NCBI RefSeq assembly: GCF_017875765.1 | Contig: NZ_JAGGNA010000001.1 | Location: 62,001-126,000, forward strand | Length of the DNA stretch: 64,000 nucleotides | From: Flavobacterium sp. CG_23.5 | GTDB lineage: Bacteria; Bacteroidota; Bacteroidia; Flavobacteriales; Flavobacteriaceae | Direction of reading: 5' to 3' | Part shown: positions 1 through 7,797 of the stretch, piece after piece | Layout: each line of letters opens with the position of its first letter | Position numbering within the stretch: the stretch's first letter is position 1 | Made by a program: the position numbers and the translations under genes | Notes under the pieces: model-generated | The model's input: only the letters and a program-made list of their open reading frames with translations | Told to the model about the DNA's origin: nothing | The model's database searches: none

Positions 1-424
1 TACTGACTTTTAACCAATCGTGTAATGTTTCGCCTTTCATCAGTAAATCATAACCTCTGAATATCTCAGCGTTTACAACTTTACTTTTTGTTATATTGTC
101 TTCCCAATTGATGTCTAAATCGTGGTAACGTAACTTAATCATCGAGGACAAAATGCCATTTAAATTATGTACCGTAAATAGTGTTGGGTGAATACTATTA
201 GACGACATTTGAATATTGAGGAGTTCCTTGTTTCTTTTCTCGGTATCTGACAACCCAGCAATTAAACAAATACGCATCAGTTTTGCATTACCTTTTGGAG
301 TAACGTTTTTATGATTGTCTGTGTACTGTTTTAAATTGATGTGTTTTTCCAATCGCTCGCGCAAATCATTCATTTTTGAATTTAATGCCTCTGCTTGTCT
401 TAAACCTGTTTCTATTGCTGCCAT
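1..424 (-). CDS. Unrecognised protein, last visible gene of the defence operon (3' end outside window)
   Basis: The minus strand is open from an ATG at 422-424 to the window edge, giving 141 residues beginning MAAIETGLRQAEALNSKMND. The start lies only 6 bp beyond the stop of the DndD-like ATPase gene, so it is very probably co-transcribed with it. The visible part looks helical and charged, with no signal peptide or membrane segment, and I see no motif I can assign. It does not resemble DndB, DndC or DndE as I know them. Its position immediately after a DndD-like gene suggests a partner of that ATPase, but this is inference from context only. Confidence 0.7.
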   Translation of the reverse strand, partial: MAAIETGLRQAEALNSKMNDLRERLEKHINLKQYTDNHKNVTPKGNAKLMRICLIAGLSDTEKRNKELLNIQMSSNSIHPTLFTVHNLNGILSSMIKLRYHDLDINWEDNITKSKVVNAEIFRGYDLLMKGETLHDWLKVS

Positions 425-430
425 AACCGC

Positions 431-2440
431 TTAATTATATTTTTCAAAATACCCTTCGACAACATGTGTCAATTGGTTTTCTTTGTCTCTAACGAGTGTA
501 TATTTCTTTGAAATGAAGTTCTCAATTTTAGCCAAATCAATCGATTTTCTAATTTCACTATCGGTGCTTAATAAAATGGTTTGATGTGAAAGTTTTGGAA
601 AATAATTTTCTAATAGTGAAGCCCTGCTGTTTTCATCTAGATAACCGAAAACGGTGTCTATCATTACTGGTGGATTGTAATCACCAAAATAATGCAATGA
701 TTTTAGTAATACTTGAATGATTATTTGTTTTGACGCAGCATTTAATTCGTCTAGATATATTTCGTTTCCTGCTTTGTGGTATATTTTAAAGGATAGATTA
801 CTTAAATCCTCTGAAAGAACTACGCGATCTATTTGGTCTTTATACACGACTAAGGTTGTATTCAAATCATTTTTCATTTCCTCTTCAATACGTGCTTTTT
901 TGTTTATCAACAAAGCATTTGAAATTTTAGAAAATAAAGGGCCTAATTTTTTAAGTGCTTCCAGTTTAGGATTGGGTTCTTCCTCGTCAGACAAATCAAA
1001 CCTTTTAATTTTAGCATCTAGTTTGTCGCTTTCAATTTTATAATTATGAAGAGCGTCTTTGTAGTCTTTAATTTTTAGTTCATTGGCTTCAAAGCTTTGT
1101 ATTATATCTTCACTGCCACCAATATCGTTTTTTCTTAAATCTAGCAGCTGAATTCTTAAATTAGGCAAGGTGGCCAATTCCTTTTCTAGACTGCTTTTTT
1201 GTTGTTCTAGGGTAGTGTACTGGTTAATACTTGACCAACCCAATAACTGTTCAAAATAAGTGACATCTTTTTTATCAATGAAGTCGTATTCTGTTTTCTT
1301 ATTGTTCTGGCTTGATTTTGTTAAGATGAATTTTGCAAGTGCAGTTTTTTGTTCTTTAGATAATTCCCCTAAGATTAAATGATGTTCTTTTAGGAATTCC
1401 AATACTCTGTCCGTCAATTTATTGATTTGTTCAGGGTCTATAAAATCACTGCTGATTTGTTGTCCTTTTTCTGAAAGGATTAGTTCTATTTCGTATTGAA
1501 CAATGGTAACCAACTTTGGAATAAAAACCTGAATCTCAATATCATTTAGAAATTTTTCTGATTGCTCGATGAAGAGTGATTCTTTATTTAAAATATCTTC
1601 AATCTTTCTATCAACGATTAGGATTTGTTCTTTGATATCTGCTTGTAGATTTTTACCTTCTTTGGCACTTTCATAAAATTCCTTTTGAGAAATAGAGTAA
1701 TTTAATGCTCTTTCATTTAGTGTTGCTGTAGATTCGATTAATTCCTGGTACTTCTTTTGCTCCTCTATCAGGTTTTTGTACTGTGTTCTTTCTTCCCCAA
1801 TTTCTATGCTTTGCGCAATGTATTCTTGCGTAAGGGTATGAGTGGCATTTCCTAACTGGATGTATTTATTGAAACCCATTACATTTTCAATATTTTCTTT
1901 AATAACACGGTTTAGGTACTCGTCTTTCAACAAATTACCTGCTTCCATTGCATCAAAAAGGAAATATTTACTTAATTCTTGTGGCAGATTGGCTTTGATT
2001 ATTTTATTTACTTCGGCTTCTTTTTTTACTCTTTCGGCGTGAGGCGTTGCGGTGCCATAATTAAAAATGTCCCCGTTAAGATTAAGCATTACGGCTTCTA
2101 CTGGATTATTTTGAGCATTGATAGTATATAACCTTTTAATTATATATTTGTAATCAGTGTGTAATACTTTACCCGTAAAATGAATTTCTAATTCAATCTT
2201 GTTGCTACTATTACTGGAGGTTTTAGCTCTTTCACCAGCATTTTGTAATTTATTGAAGTGTTGTTCGTCTTTGACTTTTAGCCCATACAAAGCACTGTAA
2301 ATAGCTTGAAACAAAGTAGTTTTTCCGCCACCGTTTTCTCCACCAATTAAGATTATAGGCTGCTCTTCATTAACAGTCAAGTCTAAATCTAGTTCCTGAT
2401 AGGTTTTAAAGTTTTTGGCAATTATTTTGGTTATGAGCAT
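431..2440 (-). CDS. DndD-like SMC/ABC-type ATPase
   Basis: This is a 669-residue ATPase of the SMC/Rad50/DndD type. Residues 33-41 (GGENGGGKT) form the Walker A loop. The centre, roughly 190-520, is a long charged helical region likely to be coiled coil. A degenerate ABC signature (LNAASKQ) is followed near the C-terminus by the Walker B-like stretch VMIDTVFGYLD and by QTILLSTDSEI, an arrangement typical of DndD, the ATPase of DNA phosphorothioation systems. DndD acts together with DndC and DndE, and neither is visible here. The gene is embedded in a Type III R-M operon instead, 5 bp after a small gene. I infer a DNA-sensing or DNA-remodelling role in that system; sulfur modification is not supported. 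Confidence 0.85.
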   Translation of the reverse strand: MLITKIIAKNFKTYQELDLDLTVNEEQPIILIGGENGGGKTTLFQAIYSALYGLKVKDEQHFNKLQNAGERAKTSSNSSNKIELEIHFTGKVLHTDYKYIIKRLYTINAQNNPVEAVMLNLNGDIFNYGTATPHAERVKKEAEVNKIIKANLPQELSKYFLFDAMEAGNLLKDEYLNRVIKENIENVMGFNKYIQLGNATHTLTQEYIAQSIEIGEERTQYKNLIEEQKKYQELIESTATLNERALNYSISQKEFYESAKEGKNLQADIKEQILIVDRKIEDILNKESLFIEQSEKFLNDIEIQVFIPKLVTIVQYEIELILSEKGQQISSDFIDPEQINKLTDRVLEFLKEHHLILGELSKEQKTALAKFILTKSSQNNKKTEYDFIDKKDVTYFEQLLGWSSINQYTTLEQQKSSLEKELATLPNLRIQLLDLRKNDIGGSEDIIQSFEANELKIKDYKDALHNYKIESDKLDAKIKRFDLSDEEEPNPKLEALKKLGPLFSKISNALLINKKARIEEEMKNDLNTTLVVYKDQIDRVVLSEDLSNLSFKIYHKAGNEIYLDELNAASKQIIIQVLLKSLHYFGDYNPPVMIDTVFGYLDENSRASLLENYFPKLSHQTILLSTDSEIRKSIDLAKIENFISKKYTLVRDKENQLTHVVEGYFEKYN

Positions 2441-2445
2441 AGTAC

Positions 2446-2661
2446 TTATATTTTGTTTAAAGCCTTTTCGATAATTTTTTCAATCTTTTTGCTATCAATA
2501 TCTTCATTATTGATCTTTAGATTGTGGAACTCTTTTAGTATGTTTTCTTGCATCCATTCAAAATCCAAACCTTGTTCTTCACAAAGATTTTTGATAATTT
2601 CCATATCGTCTTTACGAATACCAAAATGAATAAAAGTGGTGTCTAAGCCTTTATTTATCAT
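2446..2661 (-). CDS. Small protein (71 aa) of the R-M operon
   Basis: This is a 71-residue, charged, probably all-helical protein beginning MINKGLDTTFIHFGIRKDD and ending in a Lys/Glu-rich helix. It lies 5 bp from both neighbours (RhuM upstream, DndD-like ATPase downstream), so expression as part of the operon is likely. Small proteins do occur in DNA-modification defence operons next to DndD-like ATPases, but I see no motif that fixes a function. It could be an adaptor for the ATPase. The tight spacing and the coding-like composition make a chance ORF unlikely. Confidence 0.7.
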   Translation of the reverse strand: MINKGLDTTFIHFGIRKDDMEIIKNLCEEQGLDFEWMQENILKEFHNLKINNEDIDSKKIEKIIEKALNKI

Positions 2662-2666
2662 AACTT

Positions 2667-3653
2667 TTACTTGTTATTGAGTTTTTTTATTTCCCGATCT
2701 AAATCAGAAATGTATTTTTTATCCTGTTCTACTCTGAACTGTTCGTATTCTGAATGTGCTTTCTCTACTGCTTGTTCGTGCGAAATATTTCCTGCATTTG
2801 GTAGTACTTCTAAGTCGTTACTTTCTAAAAACTTATTGGTTCGTTCTAACCAATCTTTCATATTCATTAATTGGTTTCTACGTGCTTGAAACTCTGCCAA
2901 ATCTAAATAGGCACTGACCAATAAATTCAAATCGCCAATTTCATTTTCCTGCAAATAGTTCTTTGCAATGGTCACATCGCTTTTTAAGACCTTGCCTTCT
3001 GGTGCTTTTTTCCAAGAGGTTAAACCCATAAAATCTTTGGTTTTATCGGCACGAGTGTAGACAATTTCGGCAGCTGTTTTCCCGGTTATAGCAAAATGCA
3101 GTTTGTTTTGGACCATTTTGTAAAACAGCTTTGTTTCTTCCGCTTCTTTGTTGTAATCAGCGCTGCATTGTTCAAAAATATCACCTAGTTTTTGGTATAA
3201 CCGTCGTTCGCTTGAGCGAATTTCTCTAATACGCTCCAGTAATTCATCAAAATAATCTTTACCAAATGGTTTTCCGTTTTTGAGCATTTCGTCATTCAAG
3301 ACAAAACCTTTGATAATGTATTCTTTAAGCGTTTGTGTAGCCCAAATACGGAATTGTGTGGCTTGTTTTGAATTTACTCTGTAGCCAACCGCTATTATAG
3401 CATCTAGATTGTAAAAAGAAGTAGTATAGTTTTTACCGTCTGATGCAGTTGTTTCCATTTTGGAAACAACTGCATTTTCGATGAGTTCTCCCGACTCAAA
3501 AATATTTTTCAAATGCTTACTTATGGCAGGCACTGCTACACCAAAAAGCTGCGCTATTAGCTTTTGGGTAAGCCAAAAATTATCCTCAAAATAAGTTACA
3601 TCTATTACTACATTGCTATCTTGACTTTGATAAAAAATAATTTTGTTTACCAT
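2667..3653 (-). CDS. RhuM-family protein
   Basis: This 328-residue protein matches the RhuM family, named from a Salmonella pathogenicity island. The N-terminal half contains the recognisable stretches NFWLTQKLIAQLFGV (HTH-like), ISKHLKNIF and the segment around YNLDAIIAVGYRVNSKQATQFRIWAT, which are hallmark RhuM sequence. The C-terminal half carries TGKTAAEIVYTRADKTKDFMGL, related to the Fic/Doc-associated region of the same family. The biochemical role of RhuM is unknown. RhuM genes are often found in mobile and restriction-modification loci, and here it sits 9 bp after res and 5 bp before the small gene, inside one operon. Confidence 0.88.
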   Translation of the reverse strand: MVNKIIFYQSQDSNVVIDVTYFEDNFWLTQKLIAQLFGVAVPAISKHLKNIFESGELIENAVVSKMETTASDGKNYTTSFYNLDAIIAVGYRVNSKQATQFRIWATQTLKEYIIKGFVLNDEMLKNGKPFGKDYFDELLERIREIRSSERRLYQKLGDIFEQCSADYNKEAEETKLFYKMVQNKLHFAITGKTAAEIVYTRADKTKDFMGLTSWKKAPEGKVLKSDVTIAKNYLQENEIGDLNLLVSAYLDLAEFQARRNQLMNMKDWLERTNKFLESNDLEVLPNAGNISHEQAVEKAHSEYEQFRVEQDKKYISDLDREIKKLNNK

Positions 3654-3662
3654 GGTGTATGC

Positions 3663-5957
3663 TTAAAGTGCAATCGGGTTAAACATATCCATACCCTTAG
3701 TGTCTTTTGTATTACTGATCGTATTATTCCAATACCACCAAGTAGATGTCGTACCGTTTACTTTTTCAATTAAAATCCCTCCAATAGTTTTTAATCCTTT
3801 GCTATTTCTAACTGCAATAAACTCTATTAAAGCATTGTGTTTTAAATGTGCATTTGCTGGGTCACTTCCGGCTGTTTTAGTGTCGAATAAATAAGTAATA
3901 TTAGTTTTACTCAGTATGACAAAATCAACATAAAAAAGACTTTGTTTGCCCAAATAATCGATGTACGGAACTGCAAAATGCTCTTTGGCTTTTTCCCCAT
4001 TTTTATACCACCATTCTAAATGTGCTGCATTATCTTCTAAAAACTCTGCAAACTTAACTTCGGGTTTTGATGCCCTATTGTATTCATAAAAAGGTTCTAA
4101 AGCGTGGATTTTTACTTCCTCTTTTTCCTCGTATAATTCATTGTAAATTCGTTCAATTGGAACTTCCCATTGGTAATTTTGAACATCTTTTGTAGCATTA
4201 TTTGCTTTCTGCTCTTGCATTTCCTGATAGCGCTCTTTAGCCTTTTCTATTAACTCAATAAAAACAGGCTGGTTTTGGTCGTACAACATTATTTTAATAG
4301 CATCGTATTCAATAATTCCAAAATAGTCTTCAAAGAAATATTTCATAGCTCCTTCTAAAACTGGCGTACTATCTACAGCTGCATAAGGTGCTATTAAACC
4401 TCTACAAAAATCTTTGAATAATCTTGCCATTTCACTTGGCGTTTTTGCAAAACGAGCCGTTTCGGTTACCAATTTCGTTTGCTCTTCTCCAGTCAATAAT
4501 ACATTCTCTGGAATAACAATTTCAATAGTATTTATATCTGTATTTATGAAGCGTTTTTTAAGAAGTTCTTTATTGGTTTCAAAAAAATGGTCTGAACCCA
4601 TTTCTCTTTTTAATTCCCAATTCAGTTCGGCAATTTCATATAACGCTTTTCTGAATTTTGCACCTAAACGATTACGAACTATTCGGGTATTGATATAAGT
4701 AGAATTCAATTGAACAGGAATATAGTTTTCTATTCTTCGTGCTTTATTCGTTGTAATATAACTCATATCGTCTTTAACAATTTCGATTTGATTTTTACTT
4801 AAATTGGTAAAAACATATCCTTGATTTAGCAACGGATTTGGATAATGTTTTTGTTCGGGCATACGTAAAATTCTACCTACGGTTTGAATGGTGAACGTGG
4901 TGCTTTTTAATTCTCTAAAAATCAATAAAACTCCTGCTCGAGGACAATCCCAACCTAATGCAATGGCTTGTTTGAAGAGTAAAACCTCGACCATATTATT
5001 TGGCTTTTCAATATCTTCTACATTGTCTTTTCTACCTGATAACCAAACTGCTAATTTATTATTACTGACTGTAATGTTATATTTTACTTCCAAATTCTGT
5101 AAAACCACATCAATATACTTTTGATCATCTACTGTGTTATTATCACTGGTATCGTTGGGTAGTTGTATTAACAATAACGGATTGATTTTTACACCTAAAC
5201 TTTCATACGCTTGGCATAATTCCTCTCTTTTTGTTAGAGCTTGATGTAATAAAATTTCTTCTAAAGAACGACCTTCTTGCTTTACTAGATCTAAAGCAGG
5301 ATTTAAAATAATCCCTTCTTTGATCATTTCTTCAGCAATAACATCCTGACGTTCTACCAATGTTCTGTAATCGCTATTGGTTGTTGGTGTTGCCGAAACT
5401 CTAATTTCTACTTTCGGATAAATTTTTTGCAATACTTCATTAGCTCGTTTTGCTGTTTTAGTATTAGCAAACATATGTTCTTCATCAATAATAACAATGA
5501 TTTCAGTATCGTTTAGTTTGGCTTTGTTAATGAAACTGTATAGATTTTTATTAGTTTCATTTTCTCTAATCATGGTGTTTTTCTCTTTGTTGATGCTTTC
5601 CCAATTGACAAACAACACCTCGTTTGGTTGTAATTCATTATCTGAAACATCTTCAAAGAAAATAGGCTTTATAGAACGCATTTCGGCAAAATACCCTTTT
5701 AGAGCATTGTAACTCTGAATGTATAATTTGTTTGGTGCTATCCAAATAAACGCTGCTTTTCGTTTTTCTAATTCGTAACGTTCTGGTAACTCCTCGCAAA
5801 ACTTGTTTAACAACGAAGCCATCATCACAGTTTTACCTGAACCTGTAGGTGCTTTGAAAATTAAATTCTGTCTGCTTCCTGATTTTTTTAACAGTTTACA
5901 TAAATTAGTGGAAAGATCGTTAACCGCTTCGTCTTGGTATTTTTTTAAATGTATCAT
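3663..5957 (-). CDS. res: Type III restriction endonuclease subunit (Res)
   Basis: This 764-residue SF2 helicase-nuclease is the restriction subunit of a Type III system. Motif I is APTGSGKT (residues 36-43), motif II is DEEH (158-161), and QTVGRILRMPEQ is motif VI. The C-terminal endonuclease is a PD-(D/E)XK fold with Asp678 in YVDFVIL and the catalytic pair in FDTKTAG (Asp692 and Lys694), so cleavage looks intact. Res needs Mod for site recognition and uses ATP to find a second, oppositely oriented site before cutting unmodified DNA. It lies 7 bp after mod. The start MIHLKKYQDEAV is close to the usual N-terminus of this family. Confidence 0.92.
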   Translation of the reverse strand: MIHLKKYQDEAVNDLSTNLCKLLKKSGSRQNLIFKAPTGSGKTVMMASLLNKFCEELPERYELEKRKAAFIWIAPNKLYIQSYNALKGYFAEMRSIKPIFFEDVSDNELQPNEVLFVNWESINKEKNTMIRENETNKNLYSFINKAKLNDTEIIVIIDEEHMFANTKTAKRANEVLQKIYPKVEIRVSATPTTNSDYRTLVERQDVIAEEMIKEGIILNPALDLVKQEGRSLEEILLHQALTKREELCQAYESLGVKINPLLLIQLPNDTSDNNTVDDQKYIDVVLQNLEVKYNITVSNNKLAVWLSGRKDNVEDIEKPNNMVEVLLFKQAIALGWDCPRAGVLLIFRELKSTTFTIQTVGRILRMPEQKHYPNPLLNQGYVFTNLSKNQIEIVKDDMSYITTNKARRIENYIPVQLNSTYINTRIVRNRLGAKFRKALYEIAELNWELKREMGSDHFFETNKELLKKRFINTDINTIEIVIPENVLLTGEEQTKLVTETARFAKTPSEMARLFKDFCRGLIAPYAAVDSTPVLEGAMKYFFEDYFGIIEYDAIKIMLYDQNQPVFIELIEKAKERYQEMQEQKANNATKDVQNYQWEVPIERIYNELYEEKEEVKIHALEPFYEYNRASKPEVKFAEFLEDNAAHLEWWYKNGEKAKEHFAVPYIDYLGKQSLFYVDFVILSKTNITYLFDTKTAGSDPANAHLKHNALIEFIAVRNSKGLKTIGGILIEKVNGTTSTWWYWNNTISNTKDTKGMDMFNPIAL

Positions 5958-5964
5958 GCTAAAT

Positions 5965-7797
5965 TTATACGGTTTCTTGATTAAATAAATATCCTTCTTC
6001 GTCTATTGCATCTTCTTCTAAATCTGGAACAGTAGTCCGTTTCTTGTTTGGCAACACATTTTGATAGGCTTTATATATTGCATCAGGTAAAGCACAGAGT
6101 GTGATAAGTGCTAAAACTTCCTCAAAATCCTCCGTATAGGGATATTGGCCATTACTGAATACATATACTTTAACAGGATTGTCGTTTTTCTTTTCGTCAA
6201 AGAGCTTTTTAATGATTTCAAAGCTATCTTCGATCTTCATATCCTCATAAATAATGATAAACTGTGATTTTTGTCCAGAGAAGGCGCGGTACCATTTCAC
6301 TTTACTATGCAATTCATGGTAACAATCTTCTTTAATACATAATAGTTCTGTGGCCAGTTTTGCAAGTTCTTTTTTGTTCTTCATGGATTGATCCCGACTA
6401 ACATATTCACTTTTAAAATACCTCAAATTATTGTTTTTTAAACCTTCAACTGCAGCACCTTTAGCATTGTTATAGCCTTCAATCACTCTTTTATTACGTT
6501 CATAGGTCACTTCTTCACAAATATTATTTTCATTGTTGGTTACTAAAATACATTGACGATTTCCACCGTCTTCTGCATTGAGTGCCATTGTAGAATGTAA
6601 TGATGTTCCTGTACCAGCAAAAAAATCTAGAATTATTGGACTTTCATTTTTTGAATAGAAAGTTAAAGTATTAATCAAATATGAAATTAAAGTAGAAGGT
6701 TTTGGATAGGTCATTACACCTTCTGCATTAAATATATTAATTAACTCTTGATATGCATCTTCATTTGTGCCAACACCAATTTCAGGATTTATTAAAGAAG
6801 ATGGTCTTTTAATTTTATCACTCTGATTGTGCCTTAAAGTATTAAAACCAAATTTGGAAGAAAGGGATATCGCACTACCCAGTTTAATTTCTTCATTTAA
6901 TTTTTTTTGAACCCAAACGAAAGAGGCCTCAACAGTAATGCTTTCCAAAATTATACCTTCCTCGATATTGAAATCATTTTTAATTTTTATTGATGAAGTA
7001 CCGTTTCCATATTTACCAGCTAAATATTTACCGTTTTTTAAAGTAGTTTGTAAAAAATTTTCTGGAAAAACTAAATTTTTAAGTGAATTAGTTCTTTTAA
7101 CTAATGGTTGCCATTTATCAGCATATGCTTCTTCACCATATAATTCAATGTTTTTTATTGATTTTGAATAACACAAAACATACTCTGTCATACTTCTCAA
7201 AGTCTTAGAAAGATGACTTCCCTTCTTCTTTTTTACCCATATAAAAGTGCCTACAAAATTATTTTCAATAAAGATTTCGTCACATAATAATTTCAATTGA
7301 GATTGTTCATTATCATCAATACTTATATAAACAATACCATTTTCATGTAATAATTTTTTAGCAATTTTTAACCTCTTATACATAAAGGAGAGCCATTTAC
7401 TATGGCGAAAGCTGTCTTCTTTATCTACAAAGGTATCGTTGTATTTAAAATCTTTATTACCAGTATTATAAGGTGGATCAATATAAATCACATCTATTTT
7501 GCCTTCGTGTGTAAACGTCAGAGCAGTTAATGCATGCAGGTTGTCGCCTTCAATTAAAATATGGTTTGGATGTTCCTCACCATTAATGATGGCTTTTTCT
7601 TTTACTTCTTTCAATACAGGAAGATTTTCTCGTAATTGTTCCTCCACATCTTCGGGTTTGTCTTCCCAAACTAAGCCGTATTTCTTTTTGGTGTTTACCA
7701 AATTAATTAAATAGGCACGCTCGTCTTGAGTTACGCCCTCTAGTTTTTTTATTTTTGAGATAAGTTCTTGTTTGTTCATATTTGAATTAGTTTGCAA
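5965..7797 (-). CDS. mod: Type III DNA methyltransferase (Mod)
   Basis: This is a 610-residue beta-class adenine-N6 DNA methyltransferase. The catalytic motif IV DPPY is at 107-110 (VIYIDPPYNTGN) and the SAM-binding motif FFAGTGT follows at 392-398. That order defines the beta class used by Type III Mod proteins. The region between, about 200-380, should hold the target-recognition domain. Mod both protects host DNA and supplies sequence specificity to Res. The ATG follows the stop of the TPR gene directly (7798/7797), and a second in-frame Met at residue 7 is an alternative start. The recognition sequence cannot be read from the protein. Confidence 0.93.
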   Translation of the reverse strand: MQTNSNMNKQELISKIKKLEGVTQDERAYLINLVNTKKKYGLVWEDKPEDVEEQLRENLPVLKEVKEKAIINGEEHPNHILIEGDNLHALTALTFTHEGKIDVIYIDPPYNTGNKDFKYNDTFVDKEDSFRHSKWLSFMYKRLKIAKKLLHENGIVYISIDDNEQSQLKLLCDEIFIENNFVGTFIWVKKKKGSHLSKTLRSMTEYVLCYSKSIKNIELYGEEAYADKWQPLVKRTNSLKNLVFPENFLQTTLKNGKYLAGKYGNGTSSIKIKNDFNIEEGIILESITVEASFVWVQKKLNEEIKLGSAISLSSKFGFNTLRHNQSDKIKRPSSLINPEIGVGTNEDAYQELINIFNAEGVMTYPKPSTLISYLINTLTFYSKNESPIILDFFAGTGTSLHSTMALNAEDGGNRQCILVTNNENNICEEVTYERNKRVIEGYNNAKGAAVEGLKNNNLRYFKSEYVSRDQSMKNKKELAKLATELLCIKEDCYHELHSKVKWYRAFSGQKSQFIIIYEDMKIEDSFEIIKKLFDEKKNDNPVKVYVFSNGQYPYTEDFEEVLALITLCALPDAIYKAYQNVLPNKKRTTVPDLEEDAIDEEGYLFNQETV

